From Drosophila pseudoobscura (Eukaryota; Arthropoda; Insecta; Diptera; Drosophilidae): a stretch of DNA of 64,000 bases. A program made the translations under genes and the position numbers. This document shows, in pieces, positions 35,701-48,900 of this stretch (positions are counted from its first letter, which is position 1; every line of letters starts with the position of its first letter). The notes below the pieces were generated by a model. The model did not search any database. It had not been told where the DNA came from and saw only the letters and a program-made list of their open reading frames with translations. The stretch is taken from NCBI RefSeq assembly GCF_009870125.1, contig NC_046680.1, positions 18,433,501-18,497,500 on the forward strand, written 5' to 3'.

Positions 35701-38700
35701 CTCCAATTATAACGTTATGCAGATGGCCCACGCTGCAGCCTCCGTGGCTAATTAAACGTATTTTCAGAGAGAGATTTTAATGCTTGAACTTTCGATTTTG
35801 TGTATTCCACAGGGAGGAGGTGGCCAGCCTGCGCGGCTCCCAGGGCGGAAACAAGGAGCGCCTCACCGTCGAGTGGCTGCAGCAGGCCATCTCCGAGATC
35901 CGCAAACAGCTGGCGGAGCTGCAGCATACCGCCGGCAACGTGGCCAAGGATGTGCAGCAGCGTAGCGCCGGCTACGAGGATCTGGCCACAATCCGCAGCG
36001 ACTTCCAGCAGATCAAGCTAGAGCTGGCCGCCCAGCACGAGCGACAGCAGCAGACAGAGGTGCTGGTGCAAGAGCTGCGGGAGGAGATGCTCCAGCAGGA
36101 GGAGGACTACCAGCACGCCCTTAGCCGCCAACAACAACAGCAGCAGAAGGAACACTCCACGCCGAACTCCGCCAGCATCGAGGAGGAGAGCAGCAGCAGC
36201 AGCAGCAGCAGCCAGGAGGTGGGTGCACACTTTATGCTAATGATCAGATAAGCACGCAGGGCTCGGCCAGGTGAAGGGCCCTGGTTTAGGGCCCTGCTTT
36301 AAGTGCGGGCCCATAAAGCCGCCACCAACCTGGTGGGGCATTATCTGCCGTTTTATGCCTTATTTTATACTCGGAGCCAGCTCGGGTGGGGTGGAGCGGG
36401 TGGCGTGTGGCGTGAGGCGTGCCCCATCATCATGCGGCACGATGTGCTAACGGTTCGCATTGACTGGGGTCGAGAGCCGAGGCCCGGCCCTCTGCCTCCG
36501 TTCTAATGGCTCGGCAGGGGCACTGGCACATACGCTGCCCAAATTACTCATACGCACCGCAGGACGTGGTCGTATTTAATATTTAATGCCTGGCACTCAG
36601 CCTCCCCACTAAGCCAATGAGGCCTTATTGGCCATGTGAATCATTTAAAGAGATGCCTGGAACTAGAGATCTTTCATTTGGGATCGTTTTGCACACCTTC
36701 TAGGGGTATGGGATCTGTCAGCAGGAGACCGATAAATCTCGATATACCAGAGGGCGGGAATCGATGCAACTGGAAATCTACGTCGATGGAGCTGGCGATT
36801 CCAAATAGTCGATTTCCTTGCACCTTGTTAATTATAATTAATGTCAATAAAGGGCCAACATCAGCAGCAGGCAGCAGGCAGCATCGACCACAGAAACGGC
36901 AACGGAGTTCCGCGGAGGGAACAACAATGGCAAAGCAAAAAAGGCAGCTGCTAACAGGTAAAGGGGCTGCCAGGCAGCCAGGCATCCTGGCTGCTGCTGC
37001 TGCACGATAGCGAGGCAACGGGGCAACAAGCTCCCCAAGTTGCTTCATTAAAAGGATTATGCGTCGGTCCGCCTCAATATGAGAATGCGGTTGCGTCGTA
37101 CGACCGTCAGCAAAATATGTCAGTGGGGCCCTTCTCGCATGGGGAAAGCTTAAAACTGGTTTATCTGCCACCTGTTTTGGCCATCTCTTCTGGTGTTGTT
37201 GTGGCTCAGGCAGTTGTGGTTGTGGCTAAACCCCCCAGCCCGCCTCACTTTGAAGTAGGGCTTAAACGAAATTTGCTTGCTTAGACGAATACTTTGTGTT
37301 CCTTTTGTGTCCGCCCGCACAAAAGCCGAGAAATTTCATTGAGCTGAAGCAATTACCCGTGACTCAAAGGCGAAATAGAATTTTAAAGCCAAATAATAAC
37401 GAAACAACAAGATGGAACACTTTTGGTCGACGCACAACCCGCGGCATACCCGCTAACTCTTATGAAAACTCTGAGGTTTGACCTACAACGCGCCAAAAGG
37501 ACGCATCAAATCGAAACCCATATACCCTGGATCTCCTCGAGCACGAGGTATATTCGATGGGGGATTAAATGTTCAGCCAGGCAGCTTAAGCGGCTTTCGT
37601 CGGACCTTCAGCGCACACGCACGCATCAATGCGGCTGTTCACATGGCCTACATGTGTATGTGTGTGGATGTGGATGTGTATGTGTATCATTAATAGGGTG
37701 GGGGCCGGAACCTTTGCCAAAATATAAAACGAAATTGCTGAAAATTGCAAAACAAAAAGCAGGAAATCACCTTTTAATCGCCTTCAATGGAAACGCAGGG
37801 ATAACACAGAGGGCGGGAGGGGGAAACAGCGAGTGGAGGGGGGCTATATATGAGGGACCGTGGGGTCCCGCTGGTCCAGTGGCAAGTGGTCCAGCGGCCA
37901 GCTGCTCCAGAAACTGGCTTCAGAGGGGCGACTCTTGTTGTTGCCGTCTTTTGTCTTACCAACTTTTGGCAGCCGACAGAAGAAGAAGGACAGGGAGTTG
38001 CAAAAAATGAAGGACAGATAGAGAGAGGGAGAGAGAGAGAGACTGGGAGGAGGGAAAGCAGCAACGGCAGATGCTCTCAAATGCCCCGATAATCAGTTCT
38101 CTCCCTCGCTGCCTTGCCTCATTTTTCCCCCAGCATCCATACCCTGGTGATGGGATGTGAGCGATGCTTCAGCACAATGTGATCCTTTTCCTTTTCCTTA
38201 CAAGGGTATGCCCAGCGAAAGGTGTTTGAGGGACACTCTCTGCACCCATAAGGACTGCAATTATACTACAATATCATTTATGTACCGCACAAATAAATGG
38301 ACATAAAAGGGTATCAATAGCTTCGCTTTTTGTCTGCTTTATTTTGTCCCACAAACTGACAGAAAAAAAACAGAAACAAAAGCGATATCGGTGGAAGTGA
38401 GCAGGACCCGACCATCGAAACCTGTTCCTGAAACTTTCCACAAGACACAACCAAGGACCTCGAGAAATTTTTTTGGAAACTGTTATTATAGAAGCGCAAC
38501 AAAGCAGAAATTAGGTTAAATTAGAACAAAGAGCAGGCAACAGCTCACAAAGAACGGAGAAACGAAACCAGAGAAGAGGATGCGATGGGATGCGATGCGA
38601 TGGGATGGGATGGCACCTGCAGAACCGAAAGCAGCTCAAGGAGAACCAACAAAAAATAAATAAAAATAATGCAAACAATAAAATTGCTCAGGTGGCTGGG

Positions 38701-39331
38701 GAAAAAGCTACAAATTCGTTGTGTGTCTGGTTAAATTTAATCAACTTTTCTTTATTTGATTACATCGAAAATGTGGCAGACAGAGAAGCCAGAGAAACTA
38801 CGGAAGAGAACAAATTATGAAAAATATGCAAAGCCTGGAGAGACCCTTTTTGGATTAGGGCGGCACACTGTGGGATAATTGCGGGAAAGGACGGAGTCAG
38901 ATGTTAAGAGAAAATAAATAGAAAAGCGCCATAAATAATAGAAATAACAATAAGTGGCAGAAAGTGTGTGGCTGAAAAGATGAAAGCACCCAAAGCTCGG
39001 CAGATTAAAGGGCACTTTCAGTCGTAACCCAAGGGCCAGATTATGAAGCAATCTAATACATAATTAATTAAATGAAATTCCCTTCGAATTGTCTGTGGTT
39101 GCTCTTTCGATAGGAGTCAACTTCTCTGAGAGGTAGCCCAATCTCTGGGAGCTCTCGACCTCGTAACCCGGCACCCATTTAGCCATTAGAGCTGATGCCG
39201 TTTGAGCTCTAATCGATTCTCCTGGCCAGGAGTCGACGCCTCGCGAACAAGGGACACATCTGCCGGTGACAGCCTGGCATTGACTATAATCTAACAACTC
39301 TAATTGCAAATTTCTGCCAAAGATATGTCTA

Positions 39332-39374
<43 letters not shown>

Positions 39375-42300
39375 CTATTTCGATTTACATCCATGTACAT
39401 ATGTTCTATAACAAATCGCTTTGATGAAAGCTGTCACTGGCAACAGTTGGCAAGATAGCCAGGGAGTCTGTGGGGCAAGGGAGGAAACCGAAAAAAACGC
39501 AAATGTTTATCATTGGTTATTGATGCTACCATAACTGCCACAAGGAGTCGGAAAGAATAGAATCTGGTACATGCTCCTGCTCGTCGGAGGGACTTGCTGT
39601 TAAATTAGCAAGGCAAACAAATGCCAGGCCGACAGACAGACAGGCAGACAGACAGACATGTGTATATATAAGTAGCAGCAGCATCCAGAAGCACCAGCAG
39701 GACCGGAGTGAGTCAGAAAGAGCCCCATGGCAGGCCTGAGACACGGAGAATCCGGTTTCGGTTCCAGGCGACAGGCATGCGGCGTTTGCCACCCCCGCAC
39801 ACTCCGCTCTCGGGCATTTTTACCTTATTTATGTTGATATTTGTTTTGCTTTTGTTTCATGATACGTTCCGTGCTCTCCCCCTTCGCTACACTGCGAACA
39901 AATATGTAACCTGTTCTCAGATTCAGCGCAGGTTCTAAGGAAAGCCAACATTGAAATATTCCAATAAGCTCTATTTTGTTTATATCCTCAATTCCTCATT
40001 GCTTGATTTTTGCAGACCTCTCTTTTGCAACTGAAACTTGGTGCCAATTGGTGCTATTTTCTCTCAGTGTAGCCGTCCTGTCACTGGCTGAAGCCTCTAT
40101 TGTTTCTGTTTCTGCTTCTGTTTCCTCTGCTCCTCGTGCTGCTGCTGTTGGCAATTTGTTTGATTGTTCAAGAGGTTGTTGCTGCTCCTAAGGTGCCCCC
40201 TGCCCCTGCCCCTGCTTCTGTCCCTGCTTCTGTCCCCCCTCCCCCAACACATGTATGTACACCTACGCTGTACAAACTTGATATTTATTTCATGAGTCGA
40301 ATTATCTTTATTGAAACTTTTGGCATGCATTTGGGACTCGATTCGGGTGGGTGGGGGCCTTGGTGTTGGGGGCTTGGTTCTGGCTGAATGGAAATATGAT
40401 CCCAGCGGGGGATCTCCATGACTCGAATTGCTTTTCAATTTCTAAAGAGTTTTTTGCATTGAGAGTGCGAGTGCTCTTTGTATTTTACACAGAAAATTTA
40501 AATGTGCTTTTTAGCGAAATATTTGTGGGAATAATTCTAGTTGGAAAATTATGCACACGTCTGCCATTTTTTTTTGGCCAAGGATAAGGTTGTCGTTGAC
40601 GTTGCCTTTGAGGTCGGGCTGGAGGTTGAGGTCGTCCTGGCACCGGGCCCCCAAATGCGCATTAACCTAATGGCATTTTGTGGCACCCGCTTCCCTAGAA
40701 CTGCTCCACCTTCTCTCCTCCTCGACCGAGCGTAACTTTTTCAAGCATCGCACAAAAGTCCTATTAAATTTTTACGACAATTCGCCGTAGAGCAGAAGCC
40801 GAAACCGTAGCCGAAGCAGAGCCTGAAGGCGGAGTAGCATGAGCAGATTTTTCCTCTTTTTCCTTTTGCAATGCACATATACCGCCCCCCCGCCCCCCAT
40901 CAGCCCCACTGGAATAGCTGTCACGCTAATAGCAAATCCTTGTTAGCTTTCACTTAAGTACAGCATGTAAAATTTTCACTTTTAATCCTTGAACAAACCC
41001 ACGAAAGGAGCTGGGGATCTGGCATGCTCTAGCCTCTCGCCCTCATCCTCGCTTTGTGTGTGCGCCTGGAAATTAATTAGTTGACTGCTCCTCCCGCCCA
41101 CAACTCTTGCCCACCACTCACCCCCTTTCCATTTAAAATATTTATGCTTCAATTTCGATTTCAATTAACGCGACCATCGGCGAGCCATCGCGAAAAGAAA
41201 TCATTTCCTAGTCTCGGGGCTTACAACCTGTCTCCTTGCGAGAAATTTGAGCTGCATAAATCACATTTAATTATAGCGCTGATGGCCGGAATTTATATGC
41301 CACCTCACCGACACGGACATCTATATATACGTGTATATGTATGTGGTATATATGTATGTATGTATTGGGGATTTCTCCTTTTTTGATGGCCACTTCCCGT
41401 CTCGTCCAGAGTTCATATAAAACGCGAACGTGTCGTATTAGCTGCGTTCGTGACCTTTCGCATAAAACAACGTCGCTTCCACGTCCCACAGCCCAGAGCG
41501 AGTGCAGCACCGCTGCTCCACCACTCTGCGGCACGTGCGTGAGGGCAAAGCAAACACAGAAAGAAGGAGTGATGGAGGGAGGGAGGGGGGCAGGGAGAGT
41601 GAGAAGAAGCCCCACGGTCTGGAGTGCGAGTGGCAGCAATGTGGCCGCCCGTTCCAGAGCTGCCGCGAATCGTTCGAACCCCGATGAGGCACAAACGCAA
41701 CTTTGGCATAAATATTCATGAATTCGTACATATTTTCCATATTTTTCGTTAGCTTTCTGTTCGTTTTTTTTTTTGCCTCGGCGACTAATTGAATTCGAGG
41801 AGAGAAATGCCTTCAAATTACGGAAAATAAAATGTGTGTTAAAAGTCCGGCATTGTATATCTTTCGGGAAGAGTCAAACAGTGCCCCAATTTAAAGGCTA
41901 TGAATGTCATTTGCTTGATTAAGGGTTCTGCACGGATTTATTGTTAATTAAAATATGAAGAGGAGGATAAACGAGTGCCAGTAATTTTTTTGGCGAGAAA
42001 AGGCTTCCAAGTGAAGAAAGTTATTTTCTCTCATATTGAAAATCTCTTTTCTCCGATTAAAGAATTCCTTTCAGTGGAGCTCCTTCTCCAGTCAGAAAGT
42101 CATTTGGAGTCAGAAAAAGCTCATATTTCCGGAATTTCACTTTTTTCACGTATAAAATATAAAGAAGAGAAATGCGAATTTTTTTGTACGTATTGTTGGC
42201 CCAGAGAAAACTCTTCATGAAAATAATCTTCAAAGTCAAAGCAGAGGAAATCCTTGAATGGAGAAGCGAAAAGGAACTCGTTTTTCTTTTGATTTGGACC

Positions 42301-44742
42301 CTTTTAAAGCAGACACCCCACATATACCATAATTCTGGCTCAGGTAGGACCCCTCCAGGGTTGACACATTCATTGCATTCATTAGCAGCACACTTACAGT
42401 CGGTTTTTGTCCCCAACAGCGTCGTCCTTTATTAGTCAATTACGAGAGACTTTTCTATTAATCATGGCCGTCCATTGAGAAAGCGGAGAAAAGCAACCAT
42501 CTAATGAAAGGAAAGCAGAACGAAACGAATGAGACAGATACATATCACGGCCACGCAAATCCATTCACTGCACTCGCAGACACTCAGTCGCAGATACTCG
42601 GAGATGGTAGGATGGTAGAATGTGACCCAAATGGCATTACCTTAGTTTACAGCTGCTCGCGAGACTGTCACTCTGCGAAATTATTTCTATGCATACTCGT
42701 ATTGCGGGTACGAGTATGTGGAAATTTATGCAGCTTCTTTTTTCCGCAGAGGAGCAGCAGCAGCAGCAGCAGCAGCTTCAGGGACTTACACGCTTTTGCT
42801 GTGGCTGGGGACGGGGACGGTGACGGGGCTGACATTATTGTTGCAAGCTTTTCAGTCGCCATCCTGCTGCCTCATCCGCAACGTAACCCAAGCCCACCTG
42901 CTGTCAGGCAACCGCTGCTGGTGCCTGGTTATGAAATGCATTTATAATAAATGGATTTAGCATTCAATTCCCAGCACATAATCCCCGCCAGCGACGCCTC
43001 CGAACACACAAACACGCACACACACACGCCCAATCCCTAGCGCCTCCCCAGACAACAAAAGAGCTAGAAGAGCTTAGGAGTACTCCTCTTTAGAAAAACT
43101 AAAAACCATTTCGGGATTTCAAGCTCCTAATCTCCATACGCATTCTCTATCCGTTACAGCTCTCTGGGTCCAGTTCCGGCTCCAGCTCCAGCTCCAGCGT
43201 CACTCTGGCCGACCACAAACGCCGCCACTGCCGGTTCCAGAGCCAGCAGATCCACGCCCTGCAGCTGGCCCATCGCGGACTCCGGCGGCAGGTGAACGAG
43301 CTGCGCTTCCACCACATCGATGAGCGGGTGCGCAGTCTGGAGGTGGAGCAGCACCGCATCGCCAACGCCAACTTCAATTTGAGCAGCCAGATCGCCTCGC
43401 TGGACAAGCTGCACACCTCCATGCTGGAGCTGCTCGAGGACGTGGAGGGGCTGCAGACTAAGATGGACAAGAGCATACCGGAGCTGCGGCACGAGATCTC
43501 CAAGCTGGAGTTCGCCAACGCCCAGATCACCTCCGAGCAGAGCCTGGTGCGGGAGGAGGGCAAGAATGCGGCCCGCTCCCTACAGGCCATGGCCGTCAGC
43601 GTGAGCGTGCTGCAGGACGAGCGTGAGGGCATACGGAAGCTCGTGAGCACGGTGGAGAGTCTGCAGACGAATGTGGACAGGCTGCAGTCGCTGGTGAACG
43701 ATGAACTGAAGAATAAGGTGAGTCCTGCTCCTCCTCCGGATCTCTCAGACGGACATTGACCGCCTTTCCATGCACACACTCTACATATACCTCTCTCTCT
43801 CTCTCTCTCGTCTTGTCTCTTCTGCAGCTGTCACACCTGAACAAGCCCCACAAGCGTCCGCACCATCAGCTCCAGCAGCAGCAGCAGACGCAGCAGGAGG
43901 CCAGCATCGACTCGGCCCTGGCGGAGACCCTCGTGAGCGAGCTGGAGAACGTCGAGGCACAGTACGAGGCCATCATCAATAAGCTGCCCCACGACTGCAG
44001 CGAGGTGCACACCCAGGCGGATGGCCTCCACCTGATTGCGCCCGCCGGCCAGCACCATCCCCTGATGTCGCACTGCACCGCCGACGGATGGACCACGGTG
44101 CAGCGTCGCTTCGACGGCAGTGCCGACTTCAACCGCACGTGGGCGGACTACGCCCACGGCTTCGGGACCCCCGGTGGCGAGTTCTGGATCGGCAACGAGC
44201 AGCTGCACCACCTAACGCTGGACAACTGCAGCCGACTGCGGGTGCACATGCAGGACATCTACGACAACGTGTGGGTGGCCGAATATGCCCGATTCTACAT
44301 CTCGTCGCGGGCCGATGGCTTCCGCCTGCAGATCGGGGAGTACAGCGGGAACGCCTCCGATGCGCTCAACTACCAGCAGGGCATGCAGTTCTCGGCCATC
44401 GACGACGACCGCGACATCTCACAGACGCACTGCGCTGCCAACTATGAGGGGGGCTGGTGGTTCTCTCATTGCCAGCACGCCAATCTGAATGGGCGCTACA
44501 ATCTGGGGCTGACTTGGTTCGACGCCGCTCGCAACGAATGGATAGCGGTCAAGTCCAGCCGGATGCTGGTGAAGCGACTGCCCGCCGCCGAGTGCCAGGC
44601 AGGAACGAGCGGCCCGGGCCCGGCGCCCGCGACAAGTGCAACCTCAACCACAACCCCAGAGGCTCAGGCGTCGGTGGCATTGACGGCATCCACCAGTACG
44701 CCCAGTACTGTGGTGCAGTTCATTGCCGCCGCTCAGGCGTAA
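32754..44742 (+). CDS. sca: Scabrous: secreted fibrinogen-domain protein in Notch lateral inhibition
   Basis: Exons 32754-33235, 35813-36218, 43160-43717 and 43828-44742 join in frame (all GT-AG) to 786 aa. Residues 1-23 form a signal peptide (MAASNILRLILLAAALSC...). Long coiled-coil segments occupy about 105-270 and 320-480, broken by Gln and Ser tracts (Q6 then S8 in exon 2, Ser/Gly-rich start of exon 3, Q5 in exon 4). A fibrinogen-related domain spans about 538-733, with WTTVQRRFDGSADFNRTW, EFWIGNEQL, the calcium-loop-like DDDRD at 674-678, and Cys684/Cys697 flanking GGWWFSHC. A Thr/Ser/Ala-rich tail of about 50 residues ends the protein. Scabrous is a secreted glycoprotein that associates with Notch and spaces R8 photoreceptors and bristle precursors. 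The length is close to the known fly protein. Confidence 0.95.
33236..35812 (+). other. sca: sca intron 1
   Basis: 2.6-kb intron (donor GTAGGA, acceptor TTCCACAG) splitting an Arg codon AG|G. Holds (CA) tracts near 33955-33972 and 34869-34881 and a TACTCGTA motif at 33981. No nested gene was seen. Confidence 0.7.
36189..36213 (+). repeat. sca: Coding (AGC)n tract in sca exon 2
   Basis: Encodes eight consecutive serines just before the intron-2 donor. Such tracts vary in length between strains and species. Confidence 0.85.
38578..38612. repeat. GATGCGATGG-type short tandem repeat
   Basis: Alternating GATGC/GATGG units in sca intron 2. Confidence 0.7.
39334..39372. repeat. (CA)19 microsatellite
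   Basis: Longest pure dinucleotide run in the window, in sca intron 2. Confidence 0.9.
42753..42777. repeat. (AGC)n trinucleotide tract
   Basis: About eight AGC units in sca intron 2, not in a coding exon. Confidence 0.8.
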
Positions 44743-45969
44743 GTGAGCTGTAACACCCCCCCACCCGTGAACCGGGCTAACGGGAACCGGGAACGGCTAC
44801 AGTGAACCACCAGAGCCAGGCCTACTATAGTTGGGAGTGCACTGATCGTTTGTGGGAGTGGGAGTGAGAGTCCGAAGCGGAGACGGAGGCGGAGGCGGAA
44901 ATGGAATTGGAGCTCTAAAAGATCCCTAATCCTAATCCGAATTATGTTAGTGTAAAGTGGACGTGGAGTCCTTGTACATAGTCGATCAGCCCTAAGTTGT
45001 AGCATTAATCTGTCGAATGGAGCTTACCCTAGACGTATCCGTAGTCAAAATGTCGGTCCATCAGTCGTCAACCCAAGCAAACCGTATAAATATTCAATTC
45101 TTTGGTCTTTCAAGCAGATCTCATAGAGGCTTTAGTCCCACGGAGCTCTAAAAGGAGAGAGAGGTAGAGAGAGAGTGCGGGAATATCATATGAGAAGAAG
45201 CCGAGTGAATGTCTAGACATAATCGCCACTAATTAGTTATAACCATTAAGAGCATCAGCTATCGATCTACTCTAGTTAAGGCTCATCTCAGACAAATAAT
45301 AAATATACTAGAATTGGAAAACATGTACTTTCGCGGCAGTTTTAGGATAAGCTTAGGGCCCCCCATATCAGTCATACATAGTACATATACATACATATAT
45401 ATATGTATATATATATATGCATATACATATATCTATATATAGCATTGGTAACTGTACTTTTAATTGTAATTGTTGTATCATATGTATAATGTTGGGTCTA
45501 TATACCATATGTGGATCCCCCATTAATGCTTTCTAAGTGTTTGCTTCAGAGTTATAGCCCCCGAACCACCCCCCAAACCAACGGAGTCGCATGCCAAAGA
45601 GATCAAGTCAGAAATAGTTACCGAAACACCTACGAAAGTATGCAAATTTATACACACAAACAAAACAAAAAACAAAAACAAAACAAAACAAAAAAAAACA
45701 AGAAACTATTTTCTGCAGTTTTGCATATACCAAAAAACCAAACAAACGAAGTGAAAGAAGGGCGAACCATACGAGCTAAAACTTGCATTTAGAACATAAG
45801 TTATGAACTATATTATATACATATGTATGGTATACATTAACATTATGTCCTGTACATTAAGAAACTCGAATTGGAAACAGAAAACAGAAGGCACGGCCCT
45901 ATTTTACAATAAATAAATTGATGTGAAAGAAAAAACTCGACAAAAAAACAGAAAAAACTACGGAATAAA
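44743..45969 (+). other. sca: sca 3' UTR
   Basis: AT-rich sequence after the TAA, with an (ATGTAT/ATAT)n run at about 45380-45440. AATAAA signals at 45298-45303, 45908-45913 and 45964-45969 allow a 3' UTR of about 0.56 to 1.2 kb. The last two lie in A-rich sequence and look the most usable. Confidence 0.5.
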
Positions 45970-48900
45970 TCTTTGGGAGTTTTATTTTGTGAGCATAGCG
46001 GGAGGAAGACTTCATGAGCATGGAGTAATTAATTAAACTACCAGGAAGAACTCAATCCGAGCCGATTCTAAGTAATCGACTCTGAGGGATGGTTTCATTC
46101 CCGCCCTCGCCCAGTCCCTATCGGCCCTGAAAAGTATGCTACACTGGCTGCATGAGCTCTGCCTAGTCATGCACATACACACACACTCGCTTCCAAAGCC
46201 AAAGCCACATCCGCATCCAAATCCACATGTGTATACTTAGAAAGGGAGATATATTTCAATTGAAGGATGTTCACACCCGGAGTAAGATGGAATAGTTTTC
46301 TTTTGGAGAGCTGGGGGCCATTTATCAGCACGGGAAAAGTTGCCAACTGCCAGTGCCAGTGCCAGTGCCGGCGCCAGCCAAGCAGAACTTTAATAATGCA
46401 AAGCTCTGACATTTTTCATCTTCTCGTTATATTGAATCCGCTTTGAGGGGCAAGTACTAGGGCCATGCCCTGACACGCTGATCTCCTTATTTATGCATTT
46501 ATTTTGTTGACATTCTGCAGTCAAAACTCCCCCAGCTCCAAATGGATAACTGACTGCGACCCCATCTCCGCACTCGCACTCGCATTCGACTTCGATTCCG
46601 ATGGCGATGGTGTTTCCTGCAAAGTTCAAAGCGTATATTTGAAAAAATCAGAGCTGGATGAGAGATGCATGGCAATTTTGTTATGCAAATGCGCCAGAGA
46701 ACATACAAATTGACAGGATACGCGTACGTAGGGCATTCGGATCGAAATGTAAGACTCGTGACATTTATTTATAGACCGACAACAAACGAATGAAGAGGGG
46801 GGGTGTCCCTGCTCCTTGAGTGAGTTGAGCCCCGGGAAGTGGCTTTTAAATTCATTCCGAGATGTAACTTGGGGTCGGCGGCTGTTCGGACTGTCAACAG
46901 GAGCTTCTGCACCATTTAACCTAAGAGCGTCTTGCGAATGAAATCAAATTTGGAGTGAAGACTAGCAATCATCCCAAAAAAGGAAGAACAAGAGCTGATC
47001 TAACTGACCGAAGCTTAAGATACCCTTACCGATCCATCCATTCAATGGAAGTAATATGTATTTAAAAACCATCTCATCTAACAGATTTATTGCTTAATTA
47101 ATACATTAACCGATTGCGATTAGTCCGATATCAACAACAAAATCTGTAGCGTTACAGAACATCTTGTCGAAATCGTAATACCCTTTGCCAGGGTACGGAA
47201 AGTGGCAAAGAGAGAGGAAAGGAAATTGCGTACAAAGTGGTCCCGAAAAAGAAGCCAGCTCACCTCCAAAGTAAATAAATGGAGAAAGGAAAAGCATTTC
47301 CCACGCATTTAAAATGGAAATCATTTATGGTCGAAATGGCTGCCTCCCACATTCTGCCCCTCTGCCACTGCCTCTCCCATTTGCATTTCCGGCAATTAAG
47401 AAAGGGCTCCGAACCGGACTCAGACTCCACTCGACTTGGCCATGGACAATGCATCCTCCAAAAACAAGCCAAGTGGAATTGAAGCTCCGAAAATGTATGA
47501 AGGCATACATACTGATTCTTGGGGATCTATGGGAGCTTGTGCTTTTATTTTAATTTGTATTATTGTTAATTTTTATATTATGAAATATATATTTCGTTGC
47601 CTTTCATTTTTAATATTAAATGTGCAACGCGGCGTATGAGCAATTAAAACGCTAGCAGCCAACGCTTGCACATAATTATCGTAATTAATATAAAACCATG
47701 TAATCGACCCTTCTTCTTTTCCGGGCTCGAGGGATGTTCAATTTAAATACATATATATATGTAAGTTATTTAATATTTTCCATTTTATTTTAGGTCTGAT
47801 ACACGTTTCAGCTATTTAATTAAAAGGCGTAATGCCTTTTGAGCTCTACAGCTCAGAAAAAGTTACATATAATAAAATTTTACGGCTTTAAGTCGGTGCC
47901 CGAAATGGCACAGCAGCAAATGGCAGAAGTGGGGGAACCCGGGGTCGCCGGGTGCCATATGGGGATTGTGGATGTGGAACGCTTGTTAGCCTTCGGTTTT
48001 AATCAGCTCTCGACGCGTAGTTTTTCCCCGTCTTCTTGGGGCGGAAGCCAGATAATGTGACTGTGGAGCAAACGAACCACACCAGACCCTACCCCCCCTT
48101 TTACGCTCATCCGGGGAGAGGGAATCATATGTATGCTAATTTTAATTAGCAGGAAATCTACATATGCCAAGCACACTATCTCTGACTGCCATGTTTGTGT
48201 CTCTTGGGGGAAAGACAATGGCTGCCATTTTAAGAGCCAATCGAGGAGTTTATTAAATCTGCAAGTTGGCCATGGATAAAAATCTTCAAATGCAATTAAG
48301 TTCCATAAGTAATCTCACCCAGGAAGTTGGCTTCCTCCGCTCTCTCTTGCTGGTATCCCAGCTATGTCATATGCACTCTCTTCAGCCACTCCTTTGCCAC
48401 CTCTGGTTCTCTCTGGCCAAACACAAAGGAAAGTAATCACGCCTTTGTGCCGAGCCACTTGATATTCTAAAGGGATCCTTGGCTCGCGCTCAGCCAATAT
48501 GCACAGCCTTTGCTCCTTTCAAGACCTTTCTCTCTTTTTTTCGGGGAAACGTTGCAAAAGTCGCAGTGCATTGGTGGTGCTGGCAGAATGAAAGTCAGCC
48601 TAAAGTCTTATTGTTTTCTGGTCATACTCCCCGTACGCATAGGGTACAACAGGGGTATACACGAAGTATTCGTGGACAAAAATGGTGCGTTAAACAGATG
48701 ATACTCAGCAATTACTGGCCGTGTCCATGTCGTCTTAGAGGACCCAACCTATAATACAAAAGACGTTCCAATTCCAATTCAACGGTATCTTTCTTAATTA
48801 AAAAGGACATACATCTGAGTACAGGGGGTATTCAATTGTCGGAATAGCGACTGTAGAGCTTTTTTCCTTATCTACGAGCTGCTATTTCAGTTCTGTCATT

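Larger units (their letters stand above)
36219..43159 (+). other. sca: sca intron 2
   Basis: 6.9-kb phase-0 intron (donor GTGGGT, acceptor CGTTACAG). It separates two serine-rich linkers. No convincing exon lies inside on either strand. It carries (CA)n at 39334-39372, an (AGC)n tract at 42753-42777 and two TACTCGTA/TACGAGTA motifs 15 bp apart (42694, 42709). It is a likely place for enhancers, by size only. Confidence 0.65.

Noticed and set aside
41655..41690. TTCGAACCCCGA string resembling a tRNA T-loop
   Set aside because: No acceptor stem, D-arm or anticodon arm can be folded around it on either strand.
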